From contig NZ_CP094526.1 of NCBI RefSeq assembly GCF_029910095.1, positions 3,162,001 to 3,226,000 of the forward strand: 64,000 bases of DNA, read 5' to 3'. Positions 1-8,491 of this stretch are shown piece after piece. Position 1 is the stretch's first letter; every line of letters begins with the position of its first letter. The DNA is from Bradyrhizobium sp. ISRA464. Its GTDB lineage: Bacteria; Pseudomonadota; Alphaproteobacteria; Rhizobiales; Xanthobacteraceae. Both the position numbers and the translations under genes were made by a program. The notes under the pieces are model-generated. The model saw only the letters and a program-made list of their open reading frames with translations, was not told where the DNA came from and ran no database searches.

Positions 1-89
1 TCGGGATCTTCCTGGTGCAGACGCCGTCGGAGCGCGGCCGGATCCAGCTCAGGCTGAAGACGTTGATCTACCAGGCGATGGGGCGGTAA
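1..89 (+). CDS. C-terminal end of an unidentified protein (possibly a serine hydrolase)
   Basis: An open frame enters from the left edge and ends at TAA 87-89. The visible 28 residues start GIFLVQTPSERGR and end LIYQAMGR. The tail resembles the C-termini of class C beta-lactamase-like serine hydrolases as I remember them, but no catalytic motif is in view, so the family is a guess. That it is a real coding end is supported by the GC-rich third positions and by a repeat element starting just after the stop. Confidence 0.45.
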   Translation, partial: GIFLVQTPSERGRIQLRLKTLIYQAMGR

Positions 90-111
90 GAAACGCTCGT
101 TTCGTAGTTTG

Positions 112-198
112 GTAGCCCGGATGGAGCGAAGCGCAATCCGGGGCAGTCTCCCCGTGGATCATGCTCTCCCGGATTGCGCTGCGCTCCATCCGGGCTAC
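112..198. repeat. Palindromic intergenic repeat, family A copy 1
   Basis: The left arm begins GTAGCCCGGATGGAGCGAAG and the right arm ends with its near-complement, CTCCATCCGGGCTAC, so the whole unit can fold into a long hairpin. A second copy with the same arms lies at 6700-6781. The two copies differ mainly in the central loop. It fills the gap between the convergent partial gene on the left and the threonine aldolase gene. Confidence 0.85.
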
Positions 199-203
199 AA
201 GAG

Positions 204-1271
204 CTATGTGGCGCGCACGATGTCTCTGACGTGGCCTATGGCCTCCTCGATCATCGCGGCGGTGACGTCGAGATGCGTGCAGGCCCTGATCCGGCCGTCC
301 ATCATCGCCAGCATCACGCCGCGCTTGCGCAGCTCGGCGACCATCCTGTCGCCGGGCACGCCGGCACCGTCGGGCTTGAAGAAGACGAGGTTGGTCTCGG
401 GCGCCTGCACCTGCAGGCCGTTGATCTGGGACAGCCCGCGCGCCAGCGCGCGCGCATTGGCGTGGTCGTCGGCGAGGCGATCGACGTGATGGTCGAGCGC
501 GTAGATGCAGGCCGCGGCGCAGACGCCGGACTGGCGCATCGAGCCGCCGAGCCGCTGCTTCCAGCGCCAGACGTCGTCGATGAAGGCGCGCGTGCCGGCG
601 ATCACGCCGCCGATCGGGGCGCCCAGTCCCTTCGAGAAATCGATCCAGGCGGAATCCCAGCCCGCCGTCATGTCGCGCGGCGAGATGCCAGATGCGACGG
701 TGGCATTGAGCAGCCGCGCGCCGTCCATATGGGTGGCAAGTCCATGGGCCTTGGCGATGCCGACGACCTCGTCGAGCGCGGCCTTCTTCCAGATCGTGCC
801 GCCGCCGATATTGGCGGTTTGCTCGACGCTGACGAGGACTTGCGGCGGCTGGTAGCGGGTGCGCGGATGCAGGGCGGCGCGGAGCGCCTCTGGCGTGAAC
901 TGGCCGTCGTCGCCCGCGAGCTGTGTGATCTGGAAGCCACCGAGGGCTGCATGCGCGCCGCCTTCGCGGGCGATGATGTGCGCGGTCGCATGCGCCAGGA
1001 TCTCGTCGCCGGGGCGGCAATAGGCCAGAGTCGCCGCGACGTTGCACATCGTGCCCGACGGCATGAAGACGGCCGCCTCCTTGCCGAGCAGATCGGCGAC
1101 CCGGGCGCAGAGCTCATTGGTGGTCGGATCGTCGCCGACCTGCTCGTCGCCGACCTCCGCTTTCGCCATCGCCTCGCGCATCGCAGCCGTCGGCTTCGTC
1201 TGCGTATCCGACAACAGGTTGATGCGGACGGGCGGCGCCTTGGGATCGGGCGGGGCAGGGGTGTAATGCAT
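204..1271 (-). CDS. ltaE: Low-specificity L-threonine aldolase family protein
   Basis: A 355-residue PLP-dependent fold-type I enzyme of the threonine aldolase family, expected to cleave L-threonine or L-allo-threonine to glycine and acetaldehyde in the cytoplasm. The sequence shows SDTQTKPT near residue 21, the GDEQVGDDPT segment at 41-50, HMDGAR with the cofactor-binding Asp183, and WIDFSKGLGAPIGG with Lys214 as the likely Schiff-base lysine. Length fits the family. The ATG start is preceded by a GAGAGA ribosome-binding site. It is transcribed alone, with repeats on both sides. The exact substrate (threonine or a beta-hydroxy amino acid) cannot be told from sequence. Confidence 0.88.
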   Translation of the reverse strand: MHYTPAPPDPKAPPVRINLLSDTQTKPTAAMREAMAKAEVGDEQVGDDPTTNELCARVADLLGKEAAVFMPSGTMCNVAATLAYCRPGDEILAHATAHIIAREGGAHAALGGFQITQLAGDDGQFTPEALRAALHPRTRYQPPQVLVSVEQTANIGGGTIWKKAALDEVVGIAKAHGLATHMDGARLLNATVASGISPRDMTAGWDSAWIDFSKGLGAPIGGVIAGTRAFIDDVWRWKQRLGGSMRQSGVCAAACIYALDHHVDRLADDHANARALARGLSQINGLQVQAPETNLVFFKPDGAGVPGDRMVAELRKRGVMLAMMDGRIRACTHLDVTAAMIEEAIGHVRDIVRAT

Positions 1272-1304
1272 GATGTGTCTCTCGGTCGGTGCGCGCAGAC
1301 TTTA

Positions 1305-1413
1305 AAGCGTTTTCGAGCGAAGTGGATACCGGTTCCCGGTTCGCGTGAAGAAAACGCGTCAAGACAAGAATCCAGAGCTTCGGTTCTGATTCAATCAGAA
1401 CCGAAATGCTCTA
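1305..1413. repeat. Intergenic repeat, family B copy 1
   Basis: Shares the core AGCGTTTTCGAGCGAAGTGG, then a GAAAACGCGTCAA segment and a terminal small hairpin (TTCTGATTCAATCAGAA), with copies at about 23656-23750 (reverse orientation), 28296-28400 and 35542-35645. It lies between the threonine aldolase start and the rpsD terminator. No coding potential. Confidence 0.8.
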
Positions 1414-1419
1414 GCCAAA

Positions 1420-1450
1420 CAAAAAGGCCCCGGCAAAACCGGGGCCTTTC
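1420..1450 (-). terminator. Rho-independent terminator of rpsD
   Basis: On the minus strand a stem AGGCCCCGG / CCGGGGCCT with loop TTTTG is followed by a T-rich run (TTTTTGTTT). It sits 23 bases past the rpsD stop. Confidence 0.88.
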
Positions 1451-1472
1451 GTATCTCGCAACGCTGCAGTGA

Positions 1473-2090
1473 TCAGCGCGAATAGAATTCGACGATCAGG
1501 TGCGGCTCCATCTGCACCGGGAACGGCACGTCGGAGAGGCCGGGGATGCGCGCGAACTTCGCGGTCATCTTGGAGTGATCGACCTCGATGAAGTCGGGCA
1601 CGTCGCGCTCGGGGAGCTGGGTCGCTTCCAGCACCGGCGTGAGCTGCTTGGAGGCTTCCTTCACCTCGATGGTGTCGCCGACCTTCAGCTTGTAGCTGCC
1701 GATGTTGACGCGGCGGCCGTTCACCTTGACGTGGCCGTGGTTGATGAACTGGCGCGCGGCGAACATCGTGGAGACGAACTTGGCGCGATAGACCACGGTG
1801 TCGAGACGGCGCTCCAAGAGGCCGATCAGGTTCTCGCCGGTGTCGCCCTTCAGTCGGCTGGCCTCGACATAGATGCCGTGGAACTGGCGCTCGGAAATGT
1901 TGGCGTAGTAGCCCTTGAGCTTCTGCTTGGCGCGGAGCTGCACGCCGAAGTCGGAGAGCTTGCCCTTGCGGCGCTGGCCGTGTTGGCCGGGGCCGTATTC
2001 GCGGCGGTTGACGGGGCTCTTCGGGCGGCCCCAGATATTCTGGCCCATGCGGCGATCGATCTTGTACTTCGCCTCACTGCGCTTTGTCAT
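1473..2090 (-). CDS. rpsD: 30S ribosomal protein S4
   Basis: S4 binds 16S rRNA early in small-subunit assembly and in many bacteria also regulates its own operon. The 205-residue protein begins [20 protein letters not shown], with the characteristic [18 protein letters not shown] segment and the S4 RNA-binding domain in roughly residues 95-160 ([23 protein letters not shown]). An upstream in-frame codon at 2117 exists, but ATG 2090 is preferred because AGAGG lies at the right distance and family members start here. As in many alphaproteobacteria it is monocistronic, away from the large ribosomal operons, and it ends at its own terminator. Confidence 0.97.
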   Translation of the reverse strand: MTKRSEAKYKIDRRMGQNIWGRPKSPVNRREYGPGQHGQRRKGKLSDFGVQLRAKQKLKGYYANISERQFHGIYVEASRLKGDTGENLIGLLERRLDTVVYRAKFVSTMFAARQFINHGHVKVNGRRVNIGSYKLKVGDTIEVKEASKQLTPVLEATQLPERDVPDFIEVDHSKMTAKFARIPGLSDVPFPVQMEPHLIVEFYSR

Positions 2091-2359
2091 CGCGTCCTCT
2101 TTGCATAGCCGTCGCACAGTGCGCCGGCGTTTTGTCTGGTTTCAGGTTTGAGGAGACGCGCCCTCCTGTGCACCGGCCCAAAGGCCTGTGCCGACAGATC
2201 CGCCTCGAAAGCTCGGGGACGAACCACGGGTCGCGAAACGCTTCGCGGGCCGAAACCGGCCCGCGAGCAGGGGTGGTCTTAAGGTCATTGTGCCGTCATG
2301 TCAAACAAATAGGCCGATTTTTCGGGCCGATTGACGCCAAACCGGCTATTTTGGGCCCT

Positions 2360-3145
2360 TTACGGCCGGTTTCCGACCACCCGGACGGGGCGGGCTTCGG
2401 CCTGCGGCCGGATCGCGCGCAGCTCGGCGGCGATCTCGCTGTTCAGCACCTCTTCGAGCCTGGTCAGGGTCTTGGCGATCATGGCGGCATCGCAGACCAG
2501 ATGGTCCCAACGCAGCACGACATCGACGGTGTGGTCCGGCTTGACCACGCCATAGCTGACGAGAAAGGGGCCCGGGCTCAGCGCGTGCAGCTCACCCGAA
2601 CCATAAGCCGCGACCGAGGTCACGCCAAAGCTGCCGCAGAAATTGGCGCGTTGCCGGCCGACATTCATCCCGATCGCCCAGGCCAGCCGCCGCAGCGGCA
2701 AAGGCAGGCGTTCCACGCACAGGATCTTGCGGAACGCGTCGACTTCGAGCAGCGGGGCAGTCTTGGCGCGCCGGATCAGCGCGTCGATATCGGCAAGGGT
2801 CATCTGGTCCGGCGCACAGACGCGCTCGAACATCACACAATCCTCGCCGTTCTCGACGCGGGCAATGGCCACCATGCCGACGCTGCGTGGCAATTCATAG
2901 AGGGCCGGCCAGGGCCATCTGACATAGAGCGTCCGCAAGATCGGCTCGCTCTTGGCAACCAGCGCGAATGCCTTGACGAAGATTGCGGCCCAACCCGCCG
3001 ACCGGCCCGCCTGGGCGCGGGCCTCGATCACCGCGCTGACGTTCAATGGACGGGTCAATGTGACTAGCGGCACACGGACCGACGCGTACATCAGATCGGC
3101 AACAAGGCGGCGCGGCAATGAGATCTTCCGAGGCGTACCGCGCAT
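2360..3145 (-). CDS. Stand-alone 2-oxoacid dehydrogenase E2-like acyltransferase domain protein
   Basis: The 261-residue protein resembles only the catalytic (C-terminal) domain of dihydrolipoamide acyltransferases, part of the chloramphenicol acetyltransferase fold. The key evidence is the C-terminal RWDHLVCDAAMIAKTLTRLEE segment at about 212-232, which keeps the His-x3-Asp of the E2 motif DHRxxDG but has Ala in place of the Gly. There is no N-terminal lipoyl or E1/E3-binding domain, so it is unlikely to work in a normal dehydrogenase complex. It is transcribed alone, upstream of rpsD, and its acceptor and acyl donor are unknown. The GTPRKISLPRR start is the only good ATG. Confidence 0.7.
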   Translation of the reverse strand: MRGTPRKISLPRRLVADLMYASVRVPLVTLTRPLNVSAVIEARAQAGRSAGWAAIFVKAFALVAKSEPILRTLYVRWPWPALYELPRSVGMVAIARVENGEDCVMFERVCAPDQMTLADIDALIRRAKTAPLLEVDAFRKILCVERLPLPLRRLAWAIGMNVGRQRANFCGSFGVTSVAAYGSGELHALSPGPFLVSYGVVKPDHTVDVVLRWDHLVCDAAMIAKTLTRLEEVLNSEIAAELRAIRPQAEARPVRVVGNRP

Positions 3146-3590
3146 CCGTTCTGCTCAAATCCCTGCAATCGGCAAAAAAGTCAGGCGCCCGGCGAGCAAA
3201 ATCGACTGCTCGCCAAGCCACTGATAGCACGAACTAACTGGCCTAGGGCCAGTCGGTTCTACCTATCTCTTAGTCCTATCTGTGGCACGGGTTTCGCCTG
3301 GGGGCTCGAAAGCCTTGCTCGGGTGAATCCCGAACACCTTGAGGGGCTTGTCAGGATATTCCAGTGTGATGCATCGCACCTTCCGGAATCCCGCAGGAAC
3401 GGCCCGCTTCAGTTTCAGGGGAAGTTCGAGCTTGCCTTCGCTTCCCACCCCGGAATGGGTGTGACCTCCCGACGCACCTCGGTGGGAACTTCGGCAATCG
3501 CGATTGCGGTGTTGTCGCGCGCCGGGACATCGAGGTCCGGCGGGTTCGTTGCGCGAATCGCTCGCGCATCCGGATCAAGCCGGCTTGCGT
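3146..3590. other. 445-bp stretch without a confident gene
   Basis: Two overlapping candidate frames exist: a GTG-started 61-codon frame on the minus strand (3263-3448) and a 92-codon frame on the plus strand (3323-3601). Neither has a well-placed ribosome-binding site or a recognisable family, and they contradict each other. The part near 3145 should hold the promoter of the E2-like gene. I see no terminator or repeat. Confidence 0.5.
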
Positions 3591-4367
3591 TCAGCGCTTG
3601 ATCCCGGCGAACGCCGCGGCGATGCCGCGCTGGAACAGCGACCAGTCGAAGCCGAGCGCGAGCGCGAGATAGCCGCGGTCGATCATCGCGTTGGCTTGCT
3701 CCGCGGTGCGCGCGACGCCGCCGATCGGCACGCCACTTTTCATGATGCCTTCCTCGGCGCGCTGCATCAGCGCGACGACCTCCGGGTCGTCGGGCAGGCC
3801 GCGCTTGTTGATGGATGTGGCGAGATCGCCGGGGCCGATCACGGCGAGATCGATGCCAGGCGTCGCCATGATCTCGTCGATGCGGTTCACCGCCTCGACA
3901 TGCTCGATCGTGATCATGCAGATCATGTCGTCATCGGCGGTCGCCATGTAGTCTGTCATCGAGACGCCCCAGCGGAACGGGGCGTGGAACGGACCCCACA
4001 GCCGGTCGCCCTTCGGCGGATAGCGGACGCTGCGCACGGCCTGCTCGGCATCCTGCCGGTTGCAGATCATCGGGAAGTTGATGCCGAGCGCGCCGAGATC
4101 CATCGGCGCCTTCGCAAGGTGCGGCTCGTTGGCCGCGATCCGCACCATCGGCACGCACGGCGTGCCAGAGGTGGCCACGATCATCGCATGCGCGGTGGTC
4201 AGGTCGATCGGCCCGTGCTCGAGATCGACGATGATCCAGTCCAGCGACTGCGCCATGATCTGCACGGTCTGGATGCTCGGAATGGTGGCGATCGCGCCGA
4301 AGGTCGGGCGCTTATCGCGCCACTGCTTGCGCAGGCGGTTGAGCGGCGTCAGCGGTGCGGATGTCAA
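3591..4367 (-). CDS. HpcH/HpaI aldolase family protein
   Basis: A 258-residue TIM-barrel aldolase of the HpcH/HpaI family, which carries out divalent-metal-dependent cleavage of 2-keto-3-deoxy or 4-hydroxy-2-oxo acids to pyruvate and an aldehyde. Visible motifs are DWIIVDLEHGPID (metal and substrate region), VPMVRIAANEP, GALGINFPMI, ITIEHVEAVNRIDEI with the metal-ligand Glu, and IGPGDLATS. I place the start at a TTG (4365-4367) because GGAGG lies 8 bases upstream; the ATG 14 codons earlier has no such site. It lies 61 bases downstream of murI on the same strand. The natural substrate is unknown. Confidence 0.87.
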   Translation of the reverse strand: MTSAPLTPLNRLRKQWRDKRPTFGAIATIPSIQTVQIMAQSLDWIIVDLEHGPIDLTTAHAMIVATSGTPCVPMVRIAANEPHLAKAPMDLGALGINFPMICNRQDAEQAVRSVRYPPKGDRLWGPFHAPFRWGVSMTDYMATADDDMICMITIEHVEAVNRIDEIMATPGIDLAVIGPGDLATSINKRGLPDDPEVVALMQRAEEGIMKSGVPIGGVARTAEQANAMIDRGYLALALGFDWSLFQRGIAAAFAGIKR

Positions 4368-4428
4368 AGGCAGTCCTCCCTCGGTGAGGCGAGGGAAAAC
4401 TAGCAGCACGCCGTGACGGCGGAAAGGA

Positions 4429-5226
4429 TCAGGCCGGGACGCGGCCGCCGAAGAACGGCGTGAGCGCTTCGCTCAGCTTGTGCGGGCGCTTGGAGGTGAA
4501 GATCATCTCGGCGCCGGCCGCATCGCCCTTGCCATTGGCCGGGCCGAGCAGGTCGGCGACGCGGCGGGCGATCGCGGGTGCCGGATCGATCCAGTCGACC
4601 GGCCACGGCGCGAGCCGGGCGAGCCGCTCCAGCAACAGCGGATAATGCGTGCAGGCGAGCACGACGGTGTCGGTGCGGGCGGGGTCGTCGGCGCCGTAAC
4701 CGACGAAGCAGGGCGCGAGCTCGGCCGCGATGTCCTCGTCGCGCACCATCTGCCCGCTGAGCGCCGCCTCCGCCAGCGAGGCGAGCTCGCCGGAGCCGAC
4801 CAGCGTCACCTCGCAGCCTTGGGCGAAATCGGCGATCAGCTTGCGGGTATATTCCCGCTTCACGGTGCCCCTGGTGCCGAGCACCGAGACCCGCCGCGTC
4901 TTCGACGAGGTGCAGGCCGGCTTGATCGCGGGCACCGTGCCGACGAAGGGCACCCGGTAGGCGTCGCGCAAATGCGACATCACGATCGTGGACGCGGTAT
5001 TGCAGGCGATCACGACGAGGTCGGGCGCATGTGTCTCGATCAGTTCGCCGACCAGCGGCACCACGCGGGCGACGATCTCGTCCTCGCCGTGATGGCCATA
5101 GGGAAAAAAGGCGTCGTCGGCGACATAGATGTAATGCGCGTCGGGCCGGGCCCGGACGATCTCGCGCAGCACCGTGAGGCCGCCAAGGCCGGAATCGAAG
5201 ACAAGGATGGTTGGGGAAGTAGACAC
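4429..5226 (-). CDS. murI: Glutamate racemase
   Basis: Makes D-glutamate for peptidoglycan precursors in the cytoplasm by a cofactor-independent two-cysteine mechanism. The 265-residue protein has FDSGLGGLTVL at the N-terminus and both catalytic cysteines in context: ACNTAST with Cys75 and ACTHYP with Cys192. Length is typical. The start is GTG, giving MSTSPTILVFDSG, with only a weak ribosome-binding site. The HpcH-like aldolase follows 61 bases downstream, but no functional link is evident. Confidence 0.95.
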   Translation of the reverse strand: MSTSPTILVFDSGLGGLTVLREIVRARPDAHYIYVADDAFFPYGHHGEDEIVARVVPLVGELIETHAPDLVVIACNTASTIVMSHLRDAYRVPFVGTVPAIKPACTSSKTRRVSVLGTRGTVKREYTRKLIADFAQGCEVTLVGSGELASLAEAALSGQMVRDEDIAAELAPCFVGYGADDPARTDTVVLACTHYPLLLERLARLAPWPVDWIDPAPAIARRVADLLGPANGKGDAAGAEMIFTSKRPHKLSEALTPFFGGRVPA

Positions 5227-5444
5227 GTCCAGAAGATATCCGGTCCAGGGTTACCATTCGGTTGTGTTGCCTGTCCGACCATTGGGGCATGCACAAGGCG
5301 GTGGTGTTAGGGAATTTCGGATAGCCTCGACCGATATCTTTATCTGTCAGCGCAAGCCATTGCTGTGACATGCAAAATCCGAACGGACCGCAGGGGAACG
5401 CGACCTGATGGTTCGTGGCAGAACGGTGTGCGGGCAGGCGGTCC

Positions 5445-6617
5445 TTATCCCGCCGGCATCTGCTTCTCGACCAGCCGCACCCAATAGGACGCGCCGTGGC
5501 CGAGGATGTTGTCGTTGAACTTGTAGGCCGGGTGGTGGCACATCGGGCCGTCGCCCATGCCGAGAAACACGAAGGCGCCGGGGCGCGCTTCCAGCATGAA
5601 GGCAAAGTCCTCGCCGCCCATCACGGGCACCACCCGCTCGTTGACGCGGTCGGCGCCGACCACGTCGCGGGCAACCTCCGCGGCAATGCCGGCCTCGCGC
5701 GCATGGTTCAGCGTCACCGGATAGAGCCGGGTATAGCTCGTCTCGGCCCGCCCGCCATAGGCGCGGGCGACATTGTCGGCGATCTCGCCGATCCGGCGCT
5801 CGACGAGATCGCGCACCTCGGGATCGAGTGTGCGCACGGTGCCGGCGAGCTTGACAGTCTCCGGGATGATGTTGAAGGCCGTGCCCGCCTGGAACATGGT
5901 GATCGAGATCACCGCTGATTTCAGCGGATCGACGTTGCGCGCGACGATCGACTGCAGCGCATTGATGACCTGCGCGCCGATCAGGACGCTGTCGATCGCC
6001 TCATGCGGAGCGGCGCCGGCGTGACCGCCCTTGCCGTGGATCGTGATCTGCACCGTGTCCGACGAGGCGAGCATCGGGCCCGGCGTGGTGGCGAAATGCC
6101 CCTCGGGTAGGCCCGGCATGTTGTGCAGGCCGTAGACCTCCTGGACGCCCCAGCGGGTCATCAGCCCGTCGTCGACCATCGCCTTGCCGCCCGCGCCGCC
6201 TTCCTCGGCCGGCTGGAAGATGACGACCGCCGTGCCGTCGAAATTGCGCGTCTCGGTCAGGTATTTCGCGGCCCCCAGCAGCATCGCGGTGTGGCCGTCA
6301 TGGCCGCAGGCGTGCATCTTGCCGGGAATCTTCGAGGCGTAGGGCACGCCCGAGGTCTCCTCGATCGGCAGCGCGTCCATGTCGGCGCGCAGGCCGATGG
6401 TCTTGCCCGACGTATTCTTGCGCCCGCGGATCACGCCGACCACGCCGGTGCGCCCGATCCCGGTCACCACCTCGTCGCAGCCGAACTCGCGCAGTCGGTC
6501 GGCGACGATGCCGGCCGTGCGGTGGACTTCGTAAAGCAGTTCAGGATTCTCGTGGAAGTCATGGCGCCAGGCGGCCATTTCGTCCGAGAGGGCGGCGACG
6601 CGGTTGACGATGGGCAT
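5445..6617 (-). CDS. M20 family amidohydrolase (hippurate hydrolase-like)
   Basis: A 390-residue metallopeptidase of the M20D type, the group of hippurate, N-acyl amino acid and IAA-amino acid conjugate hydrolases. Two metal-binding segments are clear: GLRADMDALPIEE at 75-87 and MHACGHDGHTAMLLG at 101-115; PAEEGGAGG carries the catalytic Glu; GGEDFAFM is the C-terminal ligand region. The dimerisation (lid) domain occupies about 185-295. The sequence does not show a signal peptide, so the enzyme is probably cytoplasmic. The acyl-amino acid substrate cannot be assigned. A family A repeat separates it from purB upstream. Confidence 0.87.
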   Translation of the reverse strand: MPIVNRVAALSDEMAAWRHDFHENPELLYEVHRTAGIVADRLREFGCDEVVTGIGRTGVVGVIRGRKNTSGKTIGLRADMDALPIEETSGVPYASKIPGKMHACGHDGHTAMLLGAAKYLTETRNFDGTAVVIFQPAEEGGAGGKAMVDDGLMTRWGVQEVYGLHNMPGLPEGHFATTPGPMLASSDTVQITIHGKGGHAGAAPHEAIDSVLIGAQVINALQSIVARNVDPLKSAVISITMFQAGTAFNIIPETVKLAGTVRTLDPEVRDLVERRIGEIADNVARAYGGRAETSYTRLYPVTLNHAREAGIAAEVARDVVGADRVNERVVPVMGGEDFAFMLEARPGAFVFLGMGDGPMCHHPAYKFNDNILGHGASYWVRLVEKQMPAG

Positions 6618-6699
6618 GGGGAGAGTCCGTTTGTGCGTTTTGCAGGGCGCGTGAGCCTAGCGTAACCCGCCGCTTTGTCACGCGGAAGGACGTCAGCCG

Positions 6700-6781
6700 G
6701 TAGCCCGGATGGAGCGAAGCGCAATCCGGGATCCAGGCATCCAAACGATCCCCGGATTTCGCTTCGCTCCATCCGGGCTAC
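6700..6781. repeat. Palindromic intergenic repeat, family A copy 2
   Basis: Begins GTAGCCCGGATGGAGCGAAG and ends CTCCATCCGGGCTAC like the copy at 112-198, with a different centre. It lies just downstream of purB and could serve as its transcription end, though it lacks a T-run. Confidence 0.85.
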
Positions 6782-6792
6782 GTGTCTGTGCT

Positions 6793-8100
6793 TCAGCCTT
6801 CGCCGAACACCCGCTTGAAGATCGTGTCGACGTGCTTGAGGTGATAGCCGAGGTCGAACTTTTCCTCGATCTCCGCGTCGGTCAGGTACTTCTTCACGTC
6901 GGCGTCCTTCTTGAGCAGCGTCTGGAAGTCGCCTTCGCCGCGCCAGACCGGCATCGCGTTGCGCTGCACAAGCTTGTAGGCGTCCTCGCGGCTCGCGCCC
7001 TTCTGGGTCAGCGCGATCAGCACGCGCTGCGAATGTACGAGGCCGCCGAGGCGGTCGAGGTTCTTCTGCATGTTCGCCGGGTACACCAGCAGCTTCTCGA
7101 TCAGTCCGGCGAGGCGCACCAGCGCGAAGTCGAGCGTCACCGTGGCGTCGGGGCCGATCATGCGTTCGGCGGAGGAGTGCGAGATGTCGCGCTCGTGCCA
7201 GAGCGCGACGTTCTCCATCGCCGGCGTCACATAGGCGCGCACCATCCGCGCCAGGCCGGAGAGGTTTTCCGACAGCACCGGGTTGCGCTTGTGCGGCATC
7301 GCGGACGAGCCCTTCTGGCCTTCCGAGAAGAACTCTTCGGCTTCCAGCACTTCGGTGCGCTGCAGGTGGCGGATCTCCACCGCGAGGCGCTCCACCGAGG
7401 AAGCGATCACGCCAAGCGTGGCAAAATACATCGCATGGCGGTCGCGCGGGATAACTTGCGTCGAGATCGGCTCCGGCCGCAGGCCCATCGCCTTGGCGAC
7501 ATGCGCTTCGACGCGTGGGTCGATCTGCGCGAAGGTGCCTACCGCGCCCGAGATCGCGCAGGTCGAGATCTCGTCGCGGGCGGCGACCAGGCGGGCGCGG
7601 GCGCGGCTGAACTCGGCATGGGCATAGGCGAGCTTGAGGCCGAAGGTCACGGGCTCGGCATGGATGCCGTGGGAGCGGCCGATGGTCGGCGTCATCTTGT
7701 GCTCGAAGGCGCGGGTCTTGAGCGCCGCCAGCACTCGGTCGAGGTCGGCAATCAGCATGTCGGCGGCACGCTTGAGCTGGACGTTGAGGCAGGTGTCGAG
7801 CACGTCGGAGGAGGTCATGCCCTGGTGCACGAAGCGCGCCTCGGGGCCGACGATCTCGGCCAGATGGGTCAGGAAGGCGATGACGTCGTGCTTGGTCTCG
7901 CGCTCGATCTCGTCGATCCGTTCGACGTTGAAGGTGGCATCCTTGGCCTTGGCCCAGATCGTCTTCGCGGCCTCCTTGGGGATCACGCCGAGCTCGGCCA
8001 GCGCGTCGGCGGCATGCGCCTCGATCTCGAACCAGATCTTGAAACGCGTCTGCGGCTCCCAGATGGAGGCCATTTCCGGGCGGGTATAGCGGGGGATCAT
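6793..8100 (-). CDS. purB: Adenylosuccinate lyase
   Basis: Catalyses two steps of purine synthesis: SAICAR to AICAR plus fumarate, and adenylosuccinate to AMP plus fumarate. The 435-residue protein begins MIPRYTRPEMASIWEPQTRF, as typical purB products do. It carries HEARFVHQGMTSSDVLDT-like substrate contacts (written here as ARFVHQGMTSSDVLDT), IGRSHGIHAEP with the catalytic His region, and the fumarase/aspartase signature GSSAMPHKRNPVLSEN at about 260-275. GGAG lies 7 bases before the ATG. It forms no obvious operon; repeats flank both sides. Confidence 0.96.
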   Translation of the reverse strand: MIPRYTRPEMASIWEPQTRFKIWFEIEAHAADALAELGVIPKEAAKTIWAKAKDATFNVERIDEIERETKHDVIAFLTHLAEIVGPEARFVHQGMTSSDVLDTCLNVQLKRAADMLIADLDRVLAALKTRAFEHKMTPTIGRSHGIHAEPVTFGLKLAYAHAEFSRARARLVAARDEISTCAISGAVGTFAQIDPRVEAHVAKAMGLRPEPISTQVIPRDRHAMYFATLGVIASSVERLAVEIRHLQRTEVLEAEEFFSEGQKGSSAMPHKRNPVLSENLSGLARMVRAYVTPAMENVALWHERDISHSSAERMIGPDATVTLDFALVRLAGLIEKLLVYPANMQKNLDRLGGLVHSQRVLIALTQKGASREDAYKLVQRNAMPVWRGEGDFQTLLKKDADVKKYLTDAEIEEKFDLGYHLKHVDTIFKRVFGEG

Positions 8101-8277
8101 CGAAAACTCCGAAGGGGGGCGGGGCGCGCAAAGCAGCGCTGCCGGCCGATTTGTTTTTACGCCGCGCTATAGCAAATCGGGCCCGGGGAGGCCACCCATA
8201 TGGGGGATTTCGAGGGGAAAACCAGGCCAAATGGGCACTCCGCGGCGGCCGGCGGAATGGTAGCCGCGAAGGGACTG

Positions 8278-8470
8278 CGCTCCCTCTCCCGCTTGCGGGG
8301 GAGGGCTGGGGTGGGGGCTCTTTCCGCGAGTCATGCCGTGGAGAGAGCCCCCACCCGGATCGCATCTCTCGATGCGACATAGCCGAAGCTCCGCTTCGGC
8401 GTCGTTCTCAAGAACGGCCGCCAACGGCGGCCTATGCCTCCCCCGCATGCGGGAGAGGCGCAGCGAGCCT
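8278..8470. repeat. Intergenic repeat, family F copy 1
   Basis: A composite of imperfect inverted repeats: CCCTCTCCCGCTTGCGGG at the left, GGGGGCTCTTTCC / GGAGAGAGCCCCC in the middle, and GCCGAAGCTCCGCTTCGGC further right. Related units lie at 25331-25460 and 36199-36425. It fills most of the 390-bp gap between purB and the response regulator gene; no ORF here is credible. Confidence 0.7.
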
Positions 8471-8491
8471 TGGGATGGACCGATCATCCCT

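Noticed and set aside
174..1472. 432-codon plus-strand frame over the threonine aldolase gene
   Set aside because: Antisense shadow: the minus-strand frame has all the threonine aldolase motifs and a good start, while this frame is Arg/Gly/Asp-rich with no family.
2243..2266. 9-bp perfect hairpin TCGCGGGCC / GGCCCGCGA
   Set aside because: Considered as a terminator of the E2-like gene, but no T-run follows on either strand.
3263..3448. 61-codon GTG-started frame in a gene-free stretch
   Set aside because: No suitably placed ribosome-binding site, no known family, and contradicted by an equally long frame on the other strand; cannot be excluded entirely.
6709..8172. 487-codon plus-strand frame over purB
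   Set aside because: Antisense to a clear purB gene; it starts inside a palindromic repeat.
8278..8470. Repeat region examined as a possible CRISPR array
   Set aside because: Inverted, not regularly spaced direct repeats, and no cas genes in the window.
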